Assembly (NCBI GenBank): GCA_938005345.1
Contig: CALLNG010000427.1
Coordinates: 1 to 6,740, forward strand
Reading direction: 5' to 3'
Length of the DNA stretch: 6,740 bases
Source of the DNA: an uncultured Clostridia bacterium
GTDB lineage: Bacteria; Bacillota; Clostridia; RUG12999
A program made the translations under genes and the position numbers. This document shows positions 1 to 4,805 of the stretch, piece after piece (position 1 is the stretch's first letter; the number at the start of each line of letters is the position of its first letter). Under the pieces are notes generated by a model. That model worked only from the letters and a program-made list of their open reading frames with translations, was not told the DNA's origin and searched no databases.

Positions 1-2256
1 CAGCGGCGTGTCCGGCTGTGGCAACTTGACCGCAGGCCACACGCCGAACCGGTAGGTTTCCACACAGTAGCTGTCCTGGTAAAACGACAGCGTCCCATAG
101 GCGCTCTCCGGCGCGGGCAGCGTAAAGGAGCCGGAACCGTGCGGCGGAATGGATGCTTGGATGGGCGCGTCATAAAAGGCCTGACCCTGCCCGTCCGTGC
201 CCACAACCCGTACTTCTGACAAATCCGCGTGGTCGAACCGGTTGGTCACGGACAGATGCAGCGCGCCGCCGGACAGGCGGCAATCATCCACCACAACCGG
301 GCGGAACGCCTTTTTTGTCCAGTACGCCTCCGGTTTTTCCCGTTTGTAGGCATCCAGCACGCACCCCCATTCTCCATATCCGGCACAGGGGGCGTGAGAA
401 TGGCTTTGGTGCCGCTCGTGCACGCCTTCCGGCAGGTAAAACACGTCGTCAATTGCGCCCCAAATGGCACAGCCCAGCGCGCCGTTGGTTTGGAAAATGC
501 GGTCCCAACCCTGCCGGATGCTCTCGCCCCAGGCCTCGCGGCTGCTGTTGTCAATGCAAAGCCGCTCCCTGTTGTAGCAGCTCACATGCGCAAATTCGTC
601 GTGCAGCATGGGAAAATCACGTTTGCCCAGCCGGCTTGTCACGCTTTTGTAATGGTAGCTGAAAATGTCATAGGGAAGCGGGGTGGACTGAACCGTGAAC
701 GGATAACTGAAAATAACCGGGCGGGAGGGGTCTACCGCTTTGGCATATTGATATTCCGTCCGGAATGCATAGGTCTGCTCAAAGCCGGACTCGTTACCCA
801 GTGACCAGATGATGACGCTGGCATGGTTGCGTGCGCTTTCCACCATTTCTGCAAATACATCCACAAACTGCTGCGGTGGGTTGTAAATGCCAAAGCCATT
901 TGCGCCCTTGAAGCAGGCGGCGTTTTCCTGTTCTACGTAGATACCCAGCTCATCGCAAACCGACAGCATATAATCGGAGGCCGGGTAATGCGAGGTGCGG
1001 ATGTGGTTGATGTTGTTGCGTTTATACGCGAGCATCTCCTGGCGGATGTCCTCTTTCGTCAGGGAGCGGCCGTACAGGTGGGAAACATCGTGGCGGCACA
1101 CGCCGCGCAGCTTGATTTCACGCCCGTTGACATAGAGTTTATTTTTGGCGGTTTTGTTTTTCCCGCCGTATGTAATTTCCCGGAATCCCACCCGGTAGCT
1201 GTTTTGCTGCTGCAATTCGCCGCCTGCATAGAGGCGTAGCTCCAGGGTGTAGAGGTTGGGATGTTCCGCATCCCACAAACGCGGCGCGTCCAATTCCAGG
1301 GCAATTTTGCCGCAGTAGGCGCTGCCGCTGGGCACGGCACCGTCCGGCGCCAAGTAATACTGGCTGTAGCGGCTGTCATTTTGCGCGCTATCCGGATGGG
1401 CCGTTTCCCATTCTTTTGCCGGGTGGACCGCTGGTTCCGGCATTACTTCAGCGCGCGCCTGTTGTGCCGCGCCAAACGCAAAGGTTTGTTGCGCTACACA
1501 GGTGTTGCCAGCGTCCAATAGCCGGGCTTCGATGCGCATATCCGCCGTTTCGGAGCGGAGTTCCAGCGCAGCCTGTAGCACCCCTTTTGTACCGCCGCTT
1601 TGTAGCGTGGTATCCAGGTGGCAGCGCGCAAAATACGTTTGCGGCAGTGCAAACAGCGTTACGTCGCGCAAAATACCACCGGTGTTGTGGTGGGCATAGT
1701 AGCTAGCCCAGGAGGCATCGCTGGCCTGGAGGCCGTCGGGGTTCCAAACGCCCGTACGGCTGCCTTCCACGTCGGTAACGCCCACGATAAGCGTGAGTTC
1801 CTCCGCAACGCAAAACGGCGTGATGTCGCAATCCCAGCAGGTGAATCCGCCCGTGTGCCGCCGGACATACTGATTGTTGATCCAGACGCGCGCGCTGGAA
1901 TATACGCCTTCAAAGCGAATCAATACACGCTTTCCCGTAAAATCGGGTGGCACGGTGATATGCCGCATGTAGTAGTATTCCACGTTGTTTTGGATGTCGA
2001 ACCCCTGCATGGCCAGCGATCCGGGCACCACCACATCCTGCCAGCGGCTTTGTGCAATGCGGTTAAAATCATAGTCCTGGTTTTCGCTGTAAGCGGAAGG
2101 AATGTCGGGCAGCTCCTCAAACAGGAATTTCCAGTCCGGCTTTTCCCGTTCAGCGAGCGGCAGGCAGGGGCATGCCACGTCCGCAACCGCAGCAGGCAGA
2201 GTGGGCAGAAGCGGCGTGGGCCAAATAGGGTTGGTGAAATTGGTTGGTTGTACCAT
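1..2256 (-). CDS. Glycoside hydrolase family 2 enzyme, beta-galactosidase-like (3' end outside window)
   Basis: The minus strand is open from ATG at 2256 to the window edge: 752 codons without a stop, so the C-terminus is missing. An AGGAGA ribosome binding site at 2265-2270, 8 bases before the ATG, fixes the start. There is no signal peptide, so the enzyme is cytoplasmic and probably acts on imported oligosaccharide. In order I see the GH2 N-terminal jelly-roll sugar-binding domain (residues about 40-200, with WQDVVVPGSLAMQGFD), the Ig-like domain ending near LWDAEHPNLYTLEL, then the TIM barrel from about residue 385. Catalytic signatures are clear: GVCRHDV (D390), RTSHYP (H423), acid/base E489 in IIWSLGNES, and nucleophile E554 in LHDEFAH. 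Spacing resembles E. coli LacZ, but the segment after the HYP motif reads YVEQENAACFKG instead of LacZ's DEANIETHG, so the LacZ magnesium ligands appear absent. Beta-galactosidase is the best guess; other GH2 specificities (galacturonidase, arabinopyranosidase, glucuronidase) are possible. The family is near certain, the substrate is not. Confidence 0.93.
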   Translation of the reverse strand, partial: MVQPTNFTNPIWPTPLLPTLPAAVADVACPCLPLAEREKPDWKFLFEELPDIPSAYSENQDYDFNRIAQSRWQDVVVPGSLAMQGFDIQNNVEYYYMRHITVPPDFTGKRVLIRFEGVYSSARVWINNQYVRRHTGGFTCWDCDITPFCVAEELTLIVGVTDVEGSRTGVWNPDGLQASDASWASYYAHHNTGGILRDVTLFALPQTYFARCHLDTTLQSGGTKGVLQAALELRSETADMRIEARLLDAGNTCVAQQTFAFGAAQQARAEVMPEPAVHPAKEWETAHPDSAQNDSRYSQYYLAPDGAVPSGSAYCGKIALELDAPRLWDAEHPNLYTLELRLYAGGELQQQNSYRVGFREITYGGKNKTAKNKLYVNGREIKLRGVCRHDVSHLYGRSLTKEDIRQEMLAYKRNNINHIRTSHYPASDYMLSVCDELGIYVEQENAACFKGANGFGIYNPPQQFVDVFAEMVESARNHASVIIWSLGNESGFEQTYAFRTEYQYAKAVDPSRPVIFSYPFTVQSTPLPYDIFSYHYKSVTSRLGKRDFPMLHDEFAHVSCYNRERLCIDNSSREAWGESIRQGWDRIFQTNGALGCAIWGAIDDVFYLPEGVHERHQSHSHAPCAGYGEWGCVLDAYKREKPEAYWTKKAFRPVVVDDCRLSGGALHLSVTNRFDHADLSEVRVVGTDGQGQAFYDAPIQASIPPHGSGSFTLPAPESAYGTLSFYQDSYCVETYRFGVWPAVKLPQPDTPL

Positions 2257-2285
2257 GATACACGTCTCCTTTTCCGTAGCGTTTT

Positions 2286-3053
2286 TTATATGGTATATTG
2301 CATCCGAAATTGCTTGGGGGTCAGTTGAATGCGTTTTTTGAACATGCTGCTAAAGTAGGGCAGACTACTGTACCCTACTTGCAGGGCAATGTCTGAAATG
2401 GTTTCGGTGGTGTTTTTCAGCAAATCTTTTGCCTTTTCCAGGCGCAGCGTGGTGATGTACTCCGTCGCGGAAAAGCCCATTTGCTGCACAAACAGCTTGC
2501 GCATATAGCGGGAGGTGATGTGGTGGCGCGCGGCTAAGGATTCCAGGTCAAACGGTTCGTCATAGTGCGCCTCCAGATAGGCCAGAATCTCTTTGAGCTG
2601 TGGCGCGCCGTCAGGCTGCTGTGCCTTTTGAGCCGCGTCCAGGTGCATGGAGAGCAGGACAAACAGTTTTTCCACTTCCAGCGCAAACAGCTTTTGATGG
2701 TAGGGCGAACCGCCCTGCTTGTGGTAGGTATATAAATGGCGGAGACTGTCCAGCACGTCAGCGCAATGGCTCAATTTGAGCCGCTGCGGATTTTGCACCG
2801 GGCGGGCTGCATCTGGCAGCCGGAATTCAAACTGCATGATTTGGCAGGGCTGTGTGCCGCTGACGATAAAATTGTGCTGGAACCCTGGCTCCACTACCGC
2901 GCAGTCTCCGCTGCGCAGCGGCAGTTTTTTCCCGTCCACCGCCATGATACACTGCCCCGCGTGGACATAATTGATTTCATAGTCTGCATGGCTGTGCTGT
3001 GCGTAGATATAATGCTGGGAAAACGTATATTTTCCGAGTTTTTTGATTTCCAT
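2286..3053 (-). CDS. AraC-family transcriptional regulator with cupin sensor domain
   Basis: This 255-residue protein has the standard AraC two-domain layout. The N-terminal half is a cupin-like ligand pocket (HSHADYEINYVHAG near residue 20, then a cupin strand containing VVEPGFQHNF near residue 55). The last 100 or so residues are the double helix-turn-helix DNA-binding domain: a first HTH around LESLAARHHITSRYMRKLF, and a second around ISDIALQVGYSSLPYFSSMF followed by the family signature LTPKQFR. Length is normal for the family. A GGGAGGT site at 3062-3068, 8 bases upstream, selects ATG 3053; an out-of-frame ATG at 3061 abuts that site and is unlikely. The stop lies 29 bases before the GH2 start, with no terminator between, so the two genes form one operon. 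By analogy with other AraC/GH2 pairs it probably binds a sugar related to the enzyme's substrate and activates the operon; this is inference. Confidence 0.95.
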   Translation of the reverse strand: MEIKKLGKYTFSQHYIYAQHSHADYEINYVHAGQCIMAVDGKKLPLRSGDCAVVEPGFQHNFIVSGTQPCQIMQFEFRLPDAARPVQNPQRLKLSHCADVLDSLRHLYTYHKQGGSPYHQKLFALEVEKLFVLLSMHLDAAQKAQQPDGAPQLKEILAYLEAHYDEPFDLESLAARHHITSRYMRKLFVQQMGFSATEYITTLRLEKAKDLLKNTTETISDIALQVGYSSLPYFSSMFKKRIQLTPKQFRMQYTI

Positions 3054-3094
3054 TTTGACATACCTCCCGACCCCAAGGATTTGCTTCTGCCTTT

Positions 3095-3123
3095 AGTTTA
3101 CTCCTTTCGGTCCATTTTGTCTA
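3095..3123 (-). promoter_or_regulatory. Probable sigma-A promoter of the AraC-GH2 operon
   Basis: On the minus strand TAGACA (3118-3123, five of six to the -35 consensus) is followed after exactly 17 bases by TAAACT (3095-3100, four of six to the -10). Transcription would begin near 3088, giving a leader of about 35 bases before the AraC start. No other promoter is evident before the GH2 gene, so this one probably serves both genes. Confidence 0.6.
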
Positions 3124-3127
3124 TCAA

Positions 3128-3154
3128 TTTTTGTGCATTTTTTGCTTATTTTTT
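3128..3154 (-). promoter_or_regulatory. Three helically phased A-tracts upstream of the AraC promoter (UP-element-like, curved DNA)
   Basis: Read on the minus strand there are A-tracts at 3149-3154, 3138-3143 and 3128-3132. Their centres lie 10.5 and 11 bases apart, one helical turn. Relative to the predicted start near 3088 they centre at about -42, -52 and -63, where RNA polymerase alpha C-terminal domains bind UP elements. Phased A-tracts also bend DNA. The phasing is seen directly; the function is inferred. The near repeat of the flanks (GC plus A-tract) could also be part of an AraC-type operator. Confidence 0.45.
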
Positions 3155-3240
3155 ATTGTAATCGGAACAAAAGAATGGGTAAAAGAAACAAGAACATCTC
3201 CGAGCCGGTTTCACGAAATTGCCAAAGAACGCGCGTCATG

Positions 3241-3250
3241 TTCTATAGAA
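3241..3250. promoter_or_regulatory. 10-bp perfect palindrome in the divergent intergenic region, possible operator
   Basis: TTCTATAGAA is a perfect palindrome 33 bases upstream of the -35 box of the phosphoribosyltransferase promoter. It overlaps the right arm of a wider inverted repeat, AGAACAT (3191-3197) against ATGTTCT (3238-3244). The rest of the 3155-3282 stretch is A-rich with no gene that I can support. A repressor or activator site is possible, but a short AT-rich palindrome can arise by chance. Confidence 0.25.
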
Positions 3251-3282
3251 TAGTAGAAAATGGACGGATTTGATGAGAATGG

Positions 3283-3311
3283 TTGCAACCGGGCCACGTT
3301 TGTGATACAAT
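3283..3311 (+). promoter_or_regulatory. Extended -10 promoter of the phosphoribosyltransferase gene
   Basis: TTGCAA (3283-3288), a 17-base spacer and TACAAT (3306-3311, five of six) form a good vegetative promoter. TG sits one base before the -10, so it is also an extended -10 element. Transcription would start near 3318, leaving a leader of about 108 bases. The same arrangement, with nearly the same flanking TTTGTG, recurs at the RNA promoter at 4103-4131. Confidence 0.7.
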
Positions 3312-3338
3312 AGTTGCGTATGAGATAAAAGGGATTTC

Positions 3339-3369
3339 AGCGGCGCAGGGATTTTGTGAACGCGCTGCT
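3339..3369 (+). promoter_or_regulatory. GC-rich leader hairpin, possible weak attenuator
   Basis: AGCGGCGC (3339-3346) can pair with GCGCTGCT (3362-3369): eight pairs, one of them G-U, closing a 15-base loop. Four T residues (3369-3372) begin at the last base of the stem, so it could act as a weak terminator or an RNA stability element in the leader of the phosphoribosyltransferase mRNA. I do not see the conserved core of a purine or other known riboswitch. The T-run is short, so attenuation is only a possibility. Confidence 0.3.
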
Positions 3370-3425
3370 TTTCATCCGAAAAATAAGGATGACCAGTTTG
3401 GAAAAGGAAGGGCTTGAGAAACACT

Positions 3426-3983
3426 ATGGATTATTATGAAATGACCATTGCGGGCGTGGTGCGGCGGCTACCGCTGTGCCCCATTAGCGACAGCATGAAA
3501 ATCGGTGCGTTTGTGATGTTCGGCGACGTAGAACTCACAGTAGCAGCCGCAAAGGCGCTGCTGGAGCGCGCTCCGGAGTTTGACGTGCTGATTACAGCGG
3601 AGGCCAAAGGTATTCCGCTGGCCTATGAAATGGCGCGCCAGTCGGGCGGCTGCCGTTATGTGGTGGCGCGCAAGGTGCCTAAACTCTATATGCGCAATAT
3701 TTTTTCGCGCGAAGTGAAATCCATCACGACAGAAGCATCCCAGGAGCTGTTCTTAGACGGCGAAGAAGCGGAGCTGATGAGGGGGAGGCGCGTGCTGATT
3801 GTAGACGATGTGATCAGTACAGGAGAATCGCTGGAAGCGGTGGAATACCTGGCTCGCCAGGCCGGCGCGGATATTGTGGGGCGTATGGCGGTGCTGGCGG
3901 AAGGCGATGCGCGAAGCCGGGATGATATTGTGGCACTGGAGGGTCTGCCCCTGTTTGACAAGGACGGCAATCCGCTGGACTGA
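3426..3983 (+). CDS. Type I phosphoribosyltransferase, probably purine salvage
   Basis: The 185-residue product has the type I phosphoribosyltransferase fold. The PRPP-binding loop is plain at residues 123-134, VLIVDDVISTGE, with the two acidic residues D127 and D128. Upstream, TAEAKGIPLAYEMARQ and VARKVPKLYM fit the adenine/xanthine-type enzymes, which join a nucleobase to PRPP to make the nucleotide in the cytoplasm. I recall related clostridial proteins annotated as adenine phosphoribosyltransferase, but VISTGES differs from the usual Apt loop, so base specificity is open. Start: ATG 3426 gives MDYYEM, which matches my recollection of relatives; the AAGGAAGGG element at 3404-3412 lies rather far upstream (13 bases). 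A TTG at 3414 in the same frame is almost on top of that element, so it is less likely. The gene stands alone, with its own promoter and terminator. Confidence 0.9.
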   Translation: MDYYEMTIAGVVRRLPLCPISDSMKIGAFVMFGDVELTVAAAKALLERAPEFDVLITAEAKGIPLAYEMARQSGGCRYVVARKVPKLYMRNIFSREVKSITTEASQELFLDGEEAELMRGRRVLIVDDVISTGESLEAVEYLARQAGADIVGRMAVLAEGDARSRDDIVALEGLPLFDKDGNPLD

Positions 3984-4043
3984 TGGTTATGCACGCAAGA
4001 AAACGGTCTGGTATTCCAGTGGGAAAAGCAATGGGATAACCAT
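3983..4043 (+). repeat. 3' UTR inverted repeat with inner hairpin after the phosphoribosyltransferase gene
   Basis: ATGGTTAT (3983-3990) and ATAACCAT (4036-4043) are a perfect 8-base inverted repeat, beginning at the last base of the stop codon. They enclose a small hairpin, CTGG-TATT-CCAG (4008-4019). The structure lies directly before the terminator at 4047 and may protect the mRNA end. No T-run follows it, so it is not itself a terminator. Confidence 0.4.
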
Positions 4044-4046
4044 AGG

Positions 4047-4071
4047 GCGGGCCGGATTTGCCCGCTTTTTT
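4047..4071 (+). terminator. Intrinsic terminator of the phosphoribosyltransferase gene
   Basis: GCGGGC (4047-4052) pairs perfectly with GCCCGC (4060-4065) across a 7-base loop, followed by six T residues (4066-4071). It lies 64 bases after the stop codon and just before the next promoter, so the downstream RNA should be an independent transcript. Confidence 0.9.
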
Positions 4072-4074
4072 GTG

Positions 4075-4131
4075 AAAAAAATGCAGGAAAGCGGAAAAAA
4101 GATTGCAATCGGCAGGGTTTTGTGCTATAAT
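4075..4131 (+). promoter_or_regulatory. Strong extended -10 promoter with A-tract upstream region, drives the central RNA
   Basis: TTGCAA (4103-4108), a 17-base spacer and a perfect TATAAT (4126-4131) preceded by TGC make an extended -10 promoter, the best in the window. A-tracts at 4075-4081, 4088-4090 and 4095-4100 lie upstream at about -60, -49 and -40 from the predicted start, as in UP elements of highly expressed stable RNAs. Transcription should start near 4138. This points to an abundant transcript although no good reading frame follows. Confidence 0.82.
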
Positions 4132-4363
4132 GGGACGTACACTGGGGTTCTGTCCCCAAAAACCGGATCAAAACGGTGTTTATATCCGGTATAGGGCGGC
4201 AGCTCCCAGTTCTGTCCCGGATGGTGTCGACGGACTCTGCCGCATAGGACCGTACCCCTGTGCGGGAAGAGGGAGGACTGCCGAACGGCTGGGATCCGGT
4301 CTGACAAGACCCCAAGGTACGAGATAGAGATAGAAAAACGGGGCATATAGAGTTGTAGGTCAG

Positions 4364-4377
4364 TTTCGGAAACGAAA
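4364..4377 (+). other. GNRA-tetraloop hairpin inside the central RNA
   Basis: TTTCG-GAAA-CGAAA forms five pairs closed by a GAAA tetraloop, a common tertiary-contact element in large folded RNAs. It sits within the arms of a GAGAT/ATCTC pairing (4321-4325 or 4327-4331 with 4381-4385). Confidence 0.55.
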
Positions 4378-4553
4378 GGGATCTCATGAACATCAAGGAG
4401 ACTATCCTGCCGCCAGGAGCGGGCCGGCCTGGCAGGAAGAGTTTGCGGCCTTCGTTTGCGCTTTTTGCGCCAGGCGAAGCCTTACCAAAAAGACGTGATA
4501 CCGTCGGAGGAAACCTACCCGCTGCGAGTGCATTAGCGCTGGCTGCGGACAGG

Positions 4554-4634
4554 GTTTCCAGGCATGTGCCGCGGTCAAACCGTTTCCAAATGAATGCGGG
4601 GGACGGGCTGTGCACAAATGCATGTCATGGAAAC
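4554..4634 (+). other. Long interrupted helix forming the 3' domain of the central RNA
   Basis: GTTTCCA (4554-4560) pairs with TGGAAAC (4628-4634), GCAT (4562-4565) with ATGC (4618-4621), and GTGC (4566-4569) with GCAC (4612-4615), all in nested order. Inside, CCGTTTCC (4580-4587) pairs with GGGGACGG (4599-4606) using two G-U pairs. Altogether there are about 23 nested pairs with small internal loops, followed 16 bases later by the terminator stem. Nesting of this depth is hard to explain by chance. Confidence 0.65.
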
Positions 4635-4650
4635 AAAGCAAAACAATATC

Positions 4651-4688
4651 AAAGCCGCAGCTTGGCACGTTACAGGCCGCGGCTTTTT
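4651..4688 (+). terminator. Intrinsic terminator ending the central RNA
   Basis: AAAGCCGC (4651-4658) pairs with GCGGCTTT (4679-4686), with an additional inner GGC/GCC pairing (4664-4666/4676-4678). The stem runs into five T residues (4684-4688). The large loop makes it less compact than the terminator at 4047. It lies 117 bases before the next gene start, so conditional read-through into that gene is possible. Confidence 0.75.
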
Positions 4689-4745
4689 GCGCAACGGCAC
4701 AAAAAATCCGGGGCGTTGGCCGCCTGTAAGCGACAGACTTTTGGT

Positions 4746-4776
4746 TTGAAACGGAACAAATTGGGAAACATAAAAT
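4746..4776 (+). promoter_or_regulatory. Possible promoter of the membrane-protein gene
   Basis: TTGAAA (4746-4751, five of six) is followed by TAAAAT (4771-4776, five of six) at a long 19-base spacing, or by CATAAA (4769-4774) at 17 bases. Either would start transcription only about 20-25 bases before the ATG, just ahead of the ribosome binding site. If it is active, the downstream gene is independent of the RNA; if not, expression must come from read-through of the terminator at 4688. Confidence 0.4.
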
Positions 4777-4805
4777 AGGCAGTATGATAAAAGGAGGGGC
4801 GGAAC

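Larger units (their letters stand above)
4138..4688 (+). ncRNA. Large structured non-coding RNA candidate, family not recognised
   Basis: A strong promoter before it and an intrinsic terminator at its end define a transcript of about 550 bases. None of its frames reads like protein: translations are Arg/Pro/Ser-rich and run through the terminator. It is full of short-range complementarity, with these stems: 4143-4147/4154-4158; ACCGGAT/ATCCGGT (4162-4168/4184-4190) with AAAC/GTTT inside; GCGGCAG/CTGCCGC (4196-4202/4237-4243) enclosing GTCC/GGAC; GGTCT-GACA-AGACC (4298-4311); GAGAT/ATCTC (4321-4325/4381-4385) around a GNRA hairpin; GCCAGG/CCTGGC (4412-4417/4428-4433); CTTCG+GCGC with GCGC+CGAAG (4450-4479); and a long 3' helix (4554-4634). 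I looked for signatures of tmRNA (TPsiC arm, CCA), RNase P RNA (GAGGAAAGTCC), SRP RNA, T-box and common riboswitches and found none. Size and ornateness resemble OLE, ROOL or GOLLD RNAs, but I cannot confirm any of these. It could instead be a long attenuated leader of the membrane gene at 4806. Confidence 0.72.

Noticed and set aside
1618..2328. Long open frame on the plus strand (236 codons), and similar ones at 153-804 and 823-1239
   Set aside because: All are antisense to the GH2 gene, whose minus-strand translation carries unmistakable family motifs; the plus-strand translations show no domain and no ribosome binding site.
3236..3424. Minus-strand frame of 62 codons between the AraC and phosphoribosyltransferase genes
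   Set aside because: It lies across the phosphoribosyltransferase promoter and leader, has no convincing ribosome binding site and shows no recognisable protein feature.
3686..4615. Minus-strand open frame of 309 codons spanning the phosphoribosyltransferase 3' end and the central RNA
   Set aside because: It is antisense to a clear gene, crosses two terminators and a strong promoter, and its Ser/Arg/Pro-rich translation resembles no protein; it is an artefact of low stop frequency in GC-rich sequence.
4138..4688. tmRNA, RNase P RNA, SRP RNA, 6S RNA, T-box leader or a cobalamin/guanidine riboswitch
   Set aside because: I searched by eye for the T-arm with CCA end, the RNase P P4 strands, the SRP helix 8 GGAA/AGCAG elements, the T-box GGUGGNACCGCG motif and known riboswitch cores; none is present, and the length does not fit 6S RNA.
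4386..4778. Plus-strand frame of 130 codons starting MNIKETILPP inside the central RNA, with a weak AAAGGG upstream
   Set aside because: It runs through the terminator at 4651-4688, its composition is Arg/Lys/Ala-rich without any domain, and the ATG is next to the ATCTC helix arm. A short peptide from the start of this frame cannot be fully excluded.
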